A stretch of 35,891 nucleotides of DNA from Porphyra umbilicalis (lineage: Eukaryota; Rhodophyta; Bangiophyceae; Bangiales; Bangiaceae). Under the pieces are notes generated by a model. That model was not told the DNA's origin, ran no database searches, and saw only the letters and a list, made by a program, of their open reading frames with translations. The stretch covers positions 1 through 35,891 of the forward strand of contig KV919271.1 in the NCBI GenBank assembly GCA_002049455.2, given 5' to 3'. Below are positions 1 to 10,922 of this stretch, in pieces. The translations under genes and the position numbers were made by a program. The number at the start of each line of letters is the position of its first letter. Position 1 is the first letter of the stretch.

Positions 1-255
1 GGCAATCGGGAAGACCGGAAGCAGCCTCCTCATCAAATCGCGGGATGGCTCCTCGCGCGCTCGCGGCAACACAATCCGCTCCTGCACCCTTGTTCGCCTC
101 GCCCTCGTTGGTGCCGTCAGGGCTTGCCCCGGGACCCGACCGGCGCGTTGCTTGCTCTGCGGATCGGCGAGCAGCCCGGCCGTGATGCGCGGCAGTCCCT
201 GTCGCGGCTTGACGCGCGCCTCGGGGTCGTGCGGTCCGTTGGCCATCATCTCCAT
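1..255 (-). CDS. N-terminal part of an unrecognised gene leaving the left edge
   Basis: Read on the minus strand, this frame stays open to base 1. Its third codon positions are almost all G or C (runs such as CTG, ATG, GAG, GCC, AAG, CCG), much more so than the other minus frame that is open here from an ATG at 295. Three in-frame ATG codons sit at 253-255, 247-249 and 244-246 (residues M-E-M-M). The visible product, about 85 residues, starts MEMMANGPHDPEARVKPRQ and is rich in Arg, Pro and Leu. No domain is recognised. Upstream the frame stays open through a pyrimidine-rich stretch (about 300-370) that could be the 3' end of an intron, so the true start may lie further right. The gene continues outside the window, so length and function cannot be judged. 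Confidence 0.3.
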   Translation of the reverse strand, partial: MEMMANGPHDPEARVKPRQGLPRITAGLLADPQSKQRAGRVPGQALTAPTRARRTRVQERIVLPRAREEPSRDLMRRLLPVFPIA

Positions 256-1280
256 CAGCGTCGGCGTCAGCTCGACGTTTGCGTAGGGACGCCATGGTGT
301 CGACAGGAAGCAATCACGTGAAGCGTACGGAAAGAGAGCAGATGATGAAGCAAAAGAGGTAGGGGGTGAGGAAATTGACAGAGAACAAGACGTGTGCGGC
401 AGGGATGTGGCGTCGGTCAGGCCTTGGCGCCAGCTCCAAGAGCGACCGCCCGGCGTAGGCTGTGCCCGAGCACTCGGGAGCGCGGCGGCGCCTACTTTGG
501 GGGCGCCTGCCGCGGCTTGAAGATTCGTCGCTCTGCCTCGTGCAGCAGCGCGACGCGCCACTCCCCCTGCTGCGTGGCTGCGTCGCGACATCAAACAGCC
601 ACGGCGATGACTCCGTCCGCACGGAGTGAAAGCCGCATTGTCGAGCTCCCCTCTTCTCAGGCGCGCTCCTGAGGACGCAGCCGCGCACGCGCGGGATGCA
701 TCGTGAGACTTGCGGGGCACCCCGTGCCCAATGCAGTGAGTCCCGGCGAGTGCCAGGCAGCAACTCCAGTGCAACGGGCCCAGTGCAGGACGCCACGCTT
801 AGTGCTCGTGCCCCGCCTGCGTCCCAACAGGCAACTCCGGACGCCGCTCCCTCTCGGTGCACGGAAGGGCACACACGGTGCGGGGTGCCACCAGCCGCGC
901 TTGCGTGGTCGCCAGTTCGCCGGCCGCAGGTGTCGTCCCAAGTCGACCAGCGGCACGCGCGGCGAGCCCGACAGCCACACTCGTCCCATGCTCTAGTTCT
1001 AGAGGCATGGTCACCGCCTCTGGACGACTGCCAGCGCAGACGGAGGCAAGGAGGACGCGCGTGTGGGTCGGCAGTGCCGGCGCGCTGACAATTTGCCGCG
1101 ACGTGAGCTGCATTGAAGCACGGGCACACGCGCTTGGTGATACGGGTCAACTGCCCAATGCAGTGCTGTAGGGGTCAGGAGCGTGATATTGGTCATGCGA
1201 GTGAGTGTTTTAAACCCTTGAATGGGCAACGGCATCTCCAACAGCCTCACGTGGGTGCAAAAGAAAGAAAAACAATTGCA
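256..1280. other. No convincing gene
   Basis: Several overlapping open frames exist on both strands, but none has consistent third-position bias, a recognisable motif or a clear start. They are best read as chance frames in GC-rich DNA. A pyrimidine-rich tract on the minus strand near 300-370 may belong to the gene at the left edge. Confidence 0.4.
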
Positions 1281-1282
1281 TA

Positions 1283-1423
1283 CAGTGATTTCTCGCTATA
1301 AGATCGCCGGCTATAAGATCGATTCCACATTGACCTGCGTTTCCAGGTCGTAAAGGGGGGTAAATATGAAAAACTGCAAGGGCCGTGCTATATGACCCCC
1401 GATCTTGTAGCGAGAACTGACTG
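1283..1423. mobile_element. pogo-type MITE, 141 bp, TA target duplication
   Basis: The 24-bp ends at 1283-1306 and 1400-1423 are inverted repeats with 21 of 24 matches. The left end begins CAGTGATTTCTCGCTATAAG; the right end, read inward, begins CAGTCAGTTCTCGCTACAAG. TA dinucleotides flank the unit at 1281-1282 and 1424-1425, as expected for Tc1/mariner-superfamily insertion. Termini beginning CAGT followed by a CTCGCTATAA-like stretch are typical of pogo/Tigger elements. The interior is AT-rich compared with its surroundings, has no coding capacity, and carries a short direct repeat of CTATAAGATCG (1296-1306 and 1311-1321). It would be moved in trans by a pogo-like transposase. Its ends differ from those of the larger pogo-like element at 14731-17465, so a different autonomous partner is expected. 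Confidence 0.8.
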
Positions 1424-1425
1424 TA

Positions 1426-2371
1426 CTTGACGTTTGGCTGCGACGGTCCAACACAACGATGTGCAAATTCACTCAGCAAGACGGACCCGGCGAATTTGCG
1501 CCATGAGACGACAGGAGCCGCACTGAGTCACGCTTCGCCTCGCGCACGACAAAGGGACGGAACGGTCGGCGGGGGCAGAGCACGCTGCGTTCGGTTCGCC
1601 CTGGAAGTGGTGGCGCCACGAAACCCTTCCGACCCGGTGTGCTTGACACGGTGCGGTGGATCATGCAGCACTCTACTGCGTGCCAGTCGCGGGGTGCGTT
1701 GCTCGCCACGCGCTGCGGGCCGTCACCCAGGCGGGATCGATAGGCCCGACGCTGTGCACTGGGACGGCACTCACGACGCAGCACTCTGGGGGGTGGGGAG
1801 GGAGCGCACTGCTGTGTGTGTAGGGGGGGGGAGTGAGGCACTTTATGCCATGCATTGCGCGCCGTAGACGCGGCTCCGTGAGACGCGTGTGGTGACCGCT
1901 ACGCGCTGCACGTTGATGGTGCCGGAGGTTGATGGTGCTGCACTTGACGTCGCCCCCTGCGCGTGACGCCAAGGGGCAGCTCTTTGAGAGAGAGGCGGGA
2001 CTGCTCTGTGCTGTGCGGTGGGTAGCCGTGCACTTGTTGATGCCCGCATGCTTGACGCCAGGCGGTGAGAATTGGAGCCCTTGACGGTGCACCATGCGCA
2101 TCGCGCGGAGCGTGTGTCGCCAGGTGCGTTGCCCTGAGCCCTGTGCGGGCGCGCTGTGGGATGGCAGGAGGGAGCGCCTTGCGGAGGCATGGGGGGTGGC
2201 GGGGAACGCGCAGTACCGGGGATGTTGCGCGAAGGAGCTGCTCCGTGGGGGGGTTATCTGCAACTGGAATGCTTTGCCGTTCCATTGCCGCGCTCATTGT
2301 TTCGACACCGACTCACACCATCGGTTTGTGCGAGGCTCGGCCGAGTGCGTACGTGACAACCATCCACCTAC
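1426..2371. other. No convincing gene
   Basis: Open frames on both strands overlap each other and show no motif or codon bias. Part of this stretch may be the upstream region of the coding segment at 2372-3358. A run of G at 1822-1830 is the only notable feature. Confidence 0.35.
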
Positions 2372-3358
2372 GTGCGCGTCCCCGACAACGCAAAAGTACG
2401 CCACATACCACCTCCACCGTCGCCGACGCTACGCGCTCCCTCGACGGCGCCACTCCCCCTCCGCTTGACGGCGTCATGGTCCGCATGCCGGTTTGTGTGG
2501 GCCTTGGTCAACCTTGGATCGAGCCCAGCACCGGTTCACGTTGTCGACGACTCGACCGAGTCGCACACACACGCGCCTTTTTCCGTCGCGTATCCGGTTT
2601 GGGTCGACACGGCCCTCGCCAACCGGTAGCGGTGCCTCACGGTTGTGGTGGCGCCGAACAAGTACCTCCTGCGCGTTATTGCCGTCCACGAGGCCGTGGG
2701 CTCGACGGTGCGTGTCGATGTGGCAGTTCCGCAGAAAAAGGACGCCCGGCCGAGCAACTTCCTAGTCTTCACGTCGCTGAACCCTGGCGTGGCGCGGTCG
2801 GACGACTTCATGCATTTCGACGCCAACGTTGTGGTGCGGCACCCTGGTGGGCTGGTGGTTCACAATATGCTCGTCGGCTACGACCAGCAACCCGCTGCCA
2901 AGCTCTTTAACCGCCTCAAGCGCGGTGCGCCCCGCATGGTTGCGGGCCCCGCCAATGGGCCGACTGTCGGTGCTGCGGACCTAAACGCGGCGATGAGCAT
3001 TGGCAAGGGGTACAGCCTAGTGCCCAATGCGTCAGCCCCTTATGTTGGCGACGGCAGCCTCGTGTTTTGCCCGCGGTCGGATTGGGACGAGCCTTTTCGC
3101 CAGCTCGTGGCGTCTGAGTGCTCGTCGGCTGCTTCCAGCAATGAGCCGCAGGTCGACGTGGTGCCCCACGGCTGGGCCGTGCCTGGCACGGGCTCCGTGC
3201 CGCGTGTTGGGGCGGGCTCGATTGCAGGCGCGAGCGCGGGCGCGGACACCGCCGGCGCGGATGCCGGCACTGTCGCCGGCGCTGGCGCGAGCGCGAGCGC
3301 GAGCGGCGGCGTGGGTCTTGGCCACGGCGCGGTTTTTGGTGGTGCGGAGGATGCATAA
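2372..3358 (+). pseudogene. Unrecognised coding region with one in-frame amber codon
   Basis: Frame +2 is open here except for a TAG at 2627-2629. Downstream of it the codons are strongly biased to G/C at third positions, and the product (about 235 residues) reads as a normal globular protein: VVVAPNKYLLRVIAVHEAVG, then segments such as FTSLNPGVARSDDFMHFDAN and GKGYSLVPNASAPYVGDG. It ends in a Gly/Ala/Ser-rich low-complexity tail from about 3190 to 3355. Sense upstream of the TAG also looks coding (for example HVVDDSTESHTHAPFSVAYP), and restoring CAG at the TAG would give one continuous frame. No family is recognised. It may be a host gene, a transposon-carried gene or a decayed copy. An intron covering the TAG is an alternative. 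No ATG start could be fixed with confidence. Confidence 0.5.
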
Positions 3359-4134
3359 GACGTAGGCCTCACAAGTGTTGGCGTCGCAGCTTCTGACGCC
3401 CCCTCTGCGGTCGAGGTCGCGGAGGGCGCGCCGGCCGACGCCGTCGTCTTCGCGGCAGTGGCGGCAAAAGTGGCGTAACGGCCAGGGCGGCCTTGGGGCC
3501 GACGTCTACCGCATACGGCCAACCAGTCTTCTCCATTTTGGGGGGCATGGGAAGCGGGAGCGAGGGACCGAGGCGGGAGGGGCGGGGGCGCGTGCGTCAG
3601 GGACATGGTCCTTGCTTGCGGTAGTTGCATGGGCCGGCCGTGCAGCCATGTTTGTGTACAAACTCTCGCCTTGATACAATGAATGAAAGCGCGTTGGCGA
3701 CAACATCCTGGACTTACGAAAAGGTAGACCAGTTTTCACACGACGAAAGAGAGATAGGTCAGTCGAGCATCCTTCCCGGGTGAGTGTCACCTGCACAACC
3801 GCCGCCGCTGGGGAGCGCACGTACGAGCGGGAGAGCAGCACAAAGGAGACGAGGAAGGCGGGCCAGGAATTGATCAAACTGAACAAGATACGTTCACCGC
3901 ACGTCGCAACCACAACCCACTCGCTCATCAATCCCCCCACCACCCCCCCTTTCTACCCCTGCCGTTCATCAAGGCCGGCCCACCACCCCCCTTACCTCGA
4001 GCGACAGCAGGCCGTCCTGCCTCCCACTACGCCCGAGCACCCCGACCGCCAGGGCGACCGCGTCGGGGCGCACCCGCGCCACCCGCCGGCGGTCCCGTGC
4101 CAGTGGCCCAACGACGGCGGTGGCGGCGGCGGCC

Positions 4135-4167
<33 letters not shown>
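4135..4167. repeat. (CCG)n microsatellite
   Basis: About eleven uninterrupted CCG units are followed by further imperfect GCC/CCG units to about 4230. In frame +3 they encode polyalanine. Confidence 0.85.
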
Positions 4168-4168
<1 letters not shown>

Positions 4169-4622
4169 GGCCACCACGTCAACGACGCCCCCCGCCGCCG
4201 CCGCCGCCGCACCCGCCGCCGACGCCGCGCCCGCCACCGCGTTGACGGGCGCGCTGCCGACAGGGGCCACGGCAGCGTCGACCTCTGCCCCCACGCCTGC
4301 GGCGGCGGCGACGGGCGCGGGCGCGCCCGCAATGGATCCCGCAGGGAGCGTACCCGCAGGGACAATCGCGACCGCGGGCGATGGCGGCTGCGCCGACGCG
4401 ACGGCGGCAGGCGCGGCCCCAGCCGTCGCCGGGGGGGGGGGAGCAGCAACCGTTCGGGGGGATTTGGGAGAACCATCGAGGTCACCTCCATGGTGACCGC
4501 CGCCCGCCGGCGGGGGCGAGGGGGGGCGGTACCGCGCGTCGGCCGCGACTGCAAACGCAGGGAGACGGCGGCCGGGCGGATGCGCCGCACGCAGCACAGC
4601 GGGATGCCCAGGGGAGGGGGGA

Positions 4623-4678
4623 GGGACGCGAGGGTGGAAAGGGGAGGGACGCGAGGGTGGTGGAAGGGACGCGAGGGT
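4623..4678. repeat. Three copies of GGGACGCGAGGGT
   Basis: Exact 13-base copies lie at 4623-4635, 4646-4658 and 4666-4678, spaced 23 and 20 bases apart and joined by G/A-rich spacers. It is a small purine-rich minisatellite on the plus strand. Confidence 0.85.
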
Positions 4679-5095
4679 AGAACGTGCAACACGGCAAGCC
4701 CAACGCACCCAGAGAGCTACCTCACAGCGGCGGTGGTGCGAGTAGCGCACGCCGTCGCGGAGACAGCGATAGCATTCGCGGCGGGGGCCTCGTCGTCTGC
4801 GCGGGTGCCACGAGGATGACGCATGGTGGCTGGCAGGGGCGAAACCTCGGCTACCACCACGGCCCAGGGGTGCTGACAGTTCTGCTGTATATGTCGTGCC
4901 GCGCTTCCTGGGAACTGGCCGCTCTTATCGGGCTCGCACACAGCCGCGCTTCTGCGTTACCGTCTCTCTTGGCCGTGCCCATTGCGTTGCCCCCGCATCA
5001 CCCCGTCCCATTTGACAGCACGTGCACCGCTGTGCGACCTCCCCGGTCCCTTGCCTCGCGCCTCTGGGCTCCGCCTGACCTTAGCTGCAATAGAC

Positions 5096-6947
5096 ATGTT
5101 CGGCCGCGATGAGGACGAGTGCGAGGAGGTCGAGTGGCCCCCCCCTGACATGGACGTGGGGGCGGCCAGTGTTCCGCGTGGGACAGGTAGTGGCTGTGTC
5201 CATAACGTTCGTCGCGATCTACCTTGCGATGTAGCTCCTGACGCGGAGAGTCCTGTTCGAGACGGAGACGGTGCCATGAGCCATCCTGCGCTCGTCCTTG
5301 GAGGGGGAGCGGCTGATGATGACACTGTGGCGCAGGACGAGGCTTTCCACGTTCAAGATGTGGCGAATGCTGTAGCCTCTATGGCCGGGGACAGCAGCTC
5401 GTCATCGACTGACGACAGCACATCCGACATCTCATCGTCCTCCTCCCGACATGCATCACCAAGCGAGACCAGCACCGACGGCGACGAGGCCCTTTTTTCA
5501 GCGCTGACGGCCTCAGACGCCCAGCCTTGGACGACCACGGCGGGGCACAGAGCCGCCACCGCAGCGCGCCCACCAAGCGCTCTCCATTGTCCAGACTTGA
5601 GCAACTGTTCTCCTTCTTGCTCCTTCGCGGGCAGACCACCGTGACGGAGGCGGCATACGACATAGTGCGGACGTTCCACAACGGCCGCTTGGCGGCCACT
5701 GTCGGTCCCACATGGCGCTTTCTGTCCCTGCCGTCCTCCTACACGGTGCGCAACAAGATTGCGCCAGCTGTTCGTGCGTTTTTTGGGTTGCCTGTGCAGA
5801 ACGTGGTCGTCCAAGTCGATGCCGAAGCCGAACCGGTCCCGATCGAGGTGATACTCCCCAGTGACAATGTCAAGAGGGATTTTCAGTGGCGTGCCACCTA
5901 CGAACTGTTCAACCTGGCGGGGACACGGAGCGCCAAGGAGCGCCGGTGGCACCCCGAGTTCGTGGACTCCCGCTTTTGCCGCGATCGGGCGGAGGTGCTT
6001 GGGTCCCGTGGGGAGCTACAAGCTTTTGTCGTTGACGGAGTCCCGCTGCGAAGTGGGGACGTAGTGGACATCTCGCTTGCGGCGGCGATTTGGTGTCCGG
6101 CCTAACCGTCGGCGCTGGGGCTTTTCCTGTTCGTGGCGCTGGCGTGCGTCCGGATGCCTCTGTGCACGCTGGAGACTTCACCTTCCCGTGCTCCAAAAAC
6201 GGGACTTTGGTTGGTATTCTCAATGCCCGACACTGGATACCGATTAAGCACGGGCCCATTTCGTGGCACGTGCGAGGGGAGCCCACACGGAAGGTGGACG
6301 GTGTAGTGCTCGTCCGCAGCCCTTCACGGCCTACCCGGGCCACTGAGATGGATGGGGACGGCTTTCCCGGGAGGGAGTATGTCGGAGAGGATGGCATGCC
6401 CACCTTCGTGTTGCTGCTTGCGTTTTTCTTGGATGACTTTGTCTGTCGAATGGGACGCTCGGCGTCTGTGGGTGGGGTGTACATGCTTTATCTATCTTGG
6501 CTCTTCAGGCACCGCGCCAGTCGTCATGCTGTGCGTCCCATTGGCTTGGCGGCTCCAGAGGTGGACGCGGACTTGTTCCTGGAGACCATATCTGATGACT
6601 TGGTGGAGGGAGCGACAGCGGGTTGGGTTGTCAAGGATCCCGATGGGCGGGACGTGCGGGTGTTTGCTGACGTAGCCCTCTTCATTGGTGACTACAAGCA
6701 GGTCTCCAAGACGACGCACCTCATGGGCCACACGGCCAACGCCCCGTGCCCGTTGTGCTCGTTTACTAAGCCGCGCAATGAGGGTAGCTTCTACGCGGGC
6801 AAGAAAAGCTCTCGAGAGGCTGCTCTCGTTCGAACAACAGAGAGGACGCTCGCGGTCGTGGGGGCCGTTCAAGACGTGCTGAGAGGTGCGAATGCTGAAG
6901 AAGAAGACCGCATTTCCGTTGACTATAGTAGCAATGACTCCACCTAA
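5096..6947 (+). pseudogene. N-terminal half of a Tnp2-like (EnSpm/CACTA-type) transposase, frameshifted
   Basis: Coding sense runs through three frames: +2 from ATG 5096, +1 from about 5560, then +3 from about 6090 to the stop at 6947. The N-terminus is acidic (GRDEDECEEVEW) and carries a Ser/Asp-rich linker (5380-5490). The second segment contains VRNKIAPAVRAFFGLPVQNV, then a stretch about a wall of amino acids before the catalytic region. The third segment shows the Tnp2-like layout: LLLAFFLDDFVCRMGRSASV, then a VGGVYMLYLSW helix, then VFADVALFIGDYKQVSKTTH leading to a Cys pair (APCPLCSFTK). This order (DD segment, GGVY segment, then AD...GD followed by CxxC) is what I know from Tnp2-type transposases. 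The assignment is by pattern only. The matching C-terminal half lies on the opposite strand at 7073-8533. Frame changes could be introns in part, but no clean splice sites were identified. Confidence 0.55.
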
Positions 6948-7072
6948 AGGCTGCCCTATCCCAAAAAAAAAGGATACATGCGTGAAAACAATGACAATAG
7001 GCGACGCAACACGCCCCCCCTCACGCAATACCCCTTCCACCCCCGGGGCACTTTCTAGCAAAGAGAAACAGC

Positions 7073-8533
7073 TCATCCACTGCGAGATGGGTAGCCGTCT
7101 TGACGCCCAAGCAAGTGCCACACATTTGCATCACCATGCGCCATGCCCCCTTCCGCCGTCTCGCTGCATGCATCCTCGCTGCACGCATGCATGCGAAGAG
7201 CGCGACGCACCCCAACCTGCATCCGAATAAACAAGAACGTTGAAGAGGAGAAGAAGACTGTCCCGGCGGCATCACGTAAAATAAAAGGACACACAATGGC
7301 GCCGGCCTGCCCGCAAGGGAGTTGCAACAACGCACACACACGAAAGAAAGAAACAGTGGCGCCGTTGCTGTAGGCCAGCAATCCAACTGCCACGTCGACC
7401 TTCCGGCCACCAGTAAAGCCCGTCGTAAGCACAGCCACTGCATCGCAAACAAGAAGGCGCTCTGACTCCCCGCGACTGCAGCTCGAGCGCCACCGAATGG
7501 GAGCAATCATATGAGACAAACTGGAAGCAAGTTCCTCTGCACCGGCAGGGATGCTACACTCTGGCGCCAAGCCACGGCCAATGACCCAATCATCACTGTC
7601 GTGGCTCCATAGAGGAGAGGCGGCGCGTAGTTGTTGGCGCACTCCCGGTGCGGTACACCAGTTCTCCGGCACACCAATCAAACTGGGATCCAAGCTCATG
7701 CGGGAGACGACCTCCTGCTCAACGTACCGAGACAAGGCCCGTCTCGCGTCGTTGTGCCCATTGCCCCGCACAATGGAGCGCTTCAGTGGCTGGTGGAAGC
7801 TTTCCAGCGGCAGCTCAAGGATGTCACGGATGGCGTCAATCACCTCCACTGTCTTGTGCAGAAGCTCACGAAAACGGTGGGTGTTGGGTACGTCGAAGAT
7901 GCTGGAGAAGCCATCACAGTCAGGCCGCTGGCACACCTCCGTGACGCATTGGAGGAACCGCTCCGCAGTCCGTTCGACACGAATTGTGTCGTAGCGCGCG
8001 CGACAAGTCCGGCCACCGTCAAGCTCTACGCAAGGGTAGAAAAATGCTGACGCAGCAAAGTCAGACAGGCCGTCAATCGTGTCGAGCACGGCACCAACGG
8101 GAGAGGTCGCTAGCGTCCGGCCGTTGACCATTGGTGGCAGAGCACGATGACAGGCAATTGGACCAATGGTAAGGACGGCGGCCCACTCTTGGATCTGTAG
8201 CCCGTTGACCTTGTCCCGACTTCTGTTGTACACGCGAGTCCTCTTGTAGCCACAATGGGTGAGCGCGTCGCGCAGCGAGGCCGCCGCAGGCTGTTTCAGG
8301 TCACGAGGCAGAGCTTTAAAAAGGGCCTTAAAGCAACAACGCGCAAGGCCGTGGAAGACGAGGTGGTCGGGGGCCGGGAACACACTGCCATGGCCATCAA
8401 ACATGCCATAGGGCAGGCGTTGGGCCCACGTGTGGAGGACACTGCTATGGGAGTCCAACCGCAATCCCAATAGCTTCAACCCCAGCTTGGCATCGGCCAC
8501 GGCCGCGCTTGGCCGAGGCCCACGATTGGCCAT
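7073..8533 (-). pseudogene. C-terminal half of a Tnp2-like transposase, opposite orientation to the N-terminal half
   Basis: A 486-residue minus-strand frame. It opens with ADAKLGLKLLGLRL, followed by YGMFDGHGSVFPAPDHLVFH and GLARCCFKALFKALP. This corresponds to the FDP...DPMHNLxLG segment that in Tnp2-like transposases follows the CxxC motif seen at the end of the plus-strand part. Further on, LPLESFHQPLKRSIVRGNGH resembles the late E/H-rich segment of these enzymes. The last 130 residues or so (7073-7480) are in AT-richer, less biased DNA and may not be part of the original protein. The frame is open upstream of the ATG at 8533 only as far as a TGA at about 8585. Together with 5096-6947 it would cover most of one transposase, so a local inversion, or two separate decayed copies meeting tail to tail, is inferred. 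The initiating codon at 8533 is probably not the original start. Confidence 0.5.
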
Positions 8534-9707
8534 CGCTCGGCACCGGGGATCTTGGCGGGCTGCCGGGAAATGGCAGTGCGTGTCTCAGCGGGTAGGAGAA
8601 GAGGCTGTCTCAAGGTCTTCTGGGATGATCGGACACGTCGTGGTCGGTGCAAGCGCGCGCATCGCGGTCGAAGGTGGCCCACCGCCCGCGATGGGCCGGG
8701 GGGGGGGGGGTGGGGGGCATCTGGGGCGGGGTGGTACGGGACGGCGCGGCTGGGGACGGATGGGGTAGTCTGCGAGAAGACGCGCTGAGGCTTGGCTCAG
8801 TACCGGGCAGCCACGGCATGCAACGCGGGCGGTGGCACGGAGCGGCGTCTTCGCGTCTGTCAGGGGACTCGTCCTTGCCCACGCCGCTGACAGAATCTGC
8901 TCCGATCCGTGCTCACGAATCAGAGATGCCGACTATCAACAGCTGATACCCAGTCGCACGAAGCCACCGGAGAAGCTACCCCCGCCCAATTGCTGCCACA
9001 TCCCGCTTTGCTTGCTCCAGTGCCGTCACAGATCGAATACTGGGGTGACGAGGCAAGTCGAGTGCAGAAGCAGCCCTCAAGGGAGGCCCGACGCGCTCGA
9101 TAACAGGGAGCAGCAACGCGATTTCGCAGACGAGCGCGGCAGTGAGCGACCCGCTGCGGCTGGCAATTGGCGACGCTCCGTATGGGAGAGGATAGTGGAT
9201 ACCTTCCTGGAGGAGCGCGAGGGTCGGCACCAAAGTGCGTGCCCAACCTACACCTGCGTGCCCCTTTTCCATCTTACGCTGCGCCAAGGGATTTCCTCTC
9301 CGTGCCCCCTTTTCTATCAGCGCTGTTTCCTCCCGTGGCAGACACCGGGCTCCGTTCTTGCTGGCCTGACGGCCGGCCGTGGCCGCCGAGGCGGCCGTGG
9401 CGAGGTTGTCAGTACCTCGCTCCCACCTGGTATTCCGTGGAGGGCCCTCCCTCGCCTCTACTTTCCGGATGTTCCGCGGCGCCGGCCGGCGTGACGGCGT
9501 CGTGCGCCCTCCCTTGTGTTCTGTTGGGCTCTGGGTGCTGTTTTTATTGTTGATTGCCTGAGCCAAAGAGAGCATAGCTGGACTCCCAGGTATGTGACCG
9601 TCACTCTGTCCTAGTGCGACCTCTCTTGGGACTGTGCGGAGTAGCTTGGAGGGTGATGAGGGGGGGGGGTCTCGATTTGCTGGAGCTGGGCGTCATCCAT
9701 CTTATCA
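8534..9707. other. No convincing gene
   Basis: This is mixed-composition DNA with overlapping short frames and no motif. A G-run lies at 8698-8710. The interval may contain the outer end of the Tnp2-like element, but no CACTA-type terminal repeat pair could be identified by eye. Confidence 0.35.
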
Positions 9708-10804
9708 TTGGCACCTAAAGAGAGTGTCACTGCTCCAAACACAACTGACACAGACTTCATCTTGCTCTCTCATGTGGTGCTTTCGTTTCGCTCGTGGCGT
9801 GCCTTGTGTTGTTCTTTCTTAGCTCCATGGTCTGCTGTCGCCCGCAACCCACAGGATCCGAGTGAGCCTCACTCCCAAGCCACTCAGCGTCAGCCCGATT
9901 CTGACGCAATCAACAGTCACTTCAAGGCCACGCGTCCGCCGACTGAAGCGAGCAAGAGCACACCGCCGGCAATATCCACGGCCATCCTTTTACGCCGTGT
10001 CGTGGCTTTAGAGGAGCGCGACGTGCTGGTGAACGAGCTAGCGGCAAAGCTCGACTCTGTGCAGCGGGACTTGATGCTGTCCAAAGCTTCCGTATTGGGG
10101 CTAAGCGCGCTGCAAGACGTCATGTCCATAGACAAATGGGCACTCGGTGCAGCTCTACAGGGCTACCCCGTGCCCTACTGATGGTGCGAGTCAAGGCTTG
10201 CCCGCCACGCCGGACGGCCAGAACCAAGCGCAGCCAGTCGACTTTGACGATTGACCATGTTGCCGCTTGTGGGGCTGTGGACCAGCTGGCGGCCATGTGC
10301 CGCCTTGAGGTTGAGAGCACGAGGAGTGCGGGAGGTCGCGTGGATGGCCGTGTGATTCATTTTCCTGGGTGTCGTGCGGCTCTCTCGATGCTGTCTTGCT
10401 CTGCCTCCGAGACGGCCGCGTCTCTATGCCACTCTTTCGGGCGAAAGGACGGGACGATTTCCACAAGGTTGCTCCTCGAGCGGTATGCACAGCAAGATGG
10501 CAAGGTGTGGTGCATCCTTGAGCGCAATGCGACGGATGGGACGGCTGCAGTCGCCAGGCGCAGCGAGCGGTCGGATGCTGTCCTTCAGCCAAGTACGGGC
10601 GGGCCGCTGGTGCGTGCGACGCTGAGCATCAAGGACATCCCTGGTCTTGGTTGGAGTTGCCCGGTTGTGCTGCGGTGGTCACCTGTGGCCCGCGACGGCC
10701 GCCCCGCGGGCTCGACCAGAAATGATGTAGCGGGACGAGTGTCTTTGGTTTTTCCCGTCTGTGTGGTAGAGGACGCTGGTACGGACCTTCAGGCGCTACT
10801 CTGA
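9708..10804 (+). pseudogene. Unrecognised coding region with a frameshift; coiled-coil N-terminal part
   Basis: Frame +3 (9708-10181) ends in a charged heptad-like helix: LRRVVALEERDVLVNELAAK followed by LDSVQRDLMLSKAS. Frame +2 then carries on from within 10136-10181 to the stop at 10802-10804 with a plausible globular stretch, for example TIDHVAACGAVDQLAAMCRL, TISTRLLLERYAQQDGKVWC and GLGWSCPVVLRWSPVARDG. A frame change of one base deleted (or an intron) around 10136-10190 would join the two into about 350 residues. No family is recognised. The setting among transposon remnants makes a transposon accessory protein possible, but nothing in the sequence proves that. Confidence 0.35.
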
Positions 10805-10922
10805 GTATGAAGTTCACATCACTCTTATGATCCTTGTCTCTTTCGGCGCACATCTTCGTAGTACTGTATTAGTATGAACGAGTACCTGTGCCCGACCCCA
10901 CTGATTCAACGCCATTCTCAAT

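Larger units (their letters stand above)
3359..5095. other. Alanine-codon-rich low-complexity region, no assured gene
   Basis: The plus strand from about 3780 to 4496 is open and would encode an Ala/Pro/Thr/Gly-rich chain, but this follows from the repeat composition, and the minus strand is equally open. The stretch holds a CCG trinucleotide run (about 4135-4167), a short palindrome at 4480-4498 (arms GGTCACC and GGTGACC), and a small tandem array at 4623-4678. No domain is visible. Confidence 0.4.

Noticed and set aside
8534..9707. CACTA-type terminal repeats for the Tnp2-like element
   Set aside because: No convincing inverted pair starting CACTA or CACTG was found on either side of 5.0-8.6 kb by eye.
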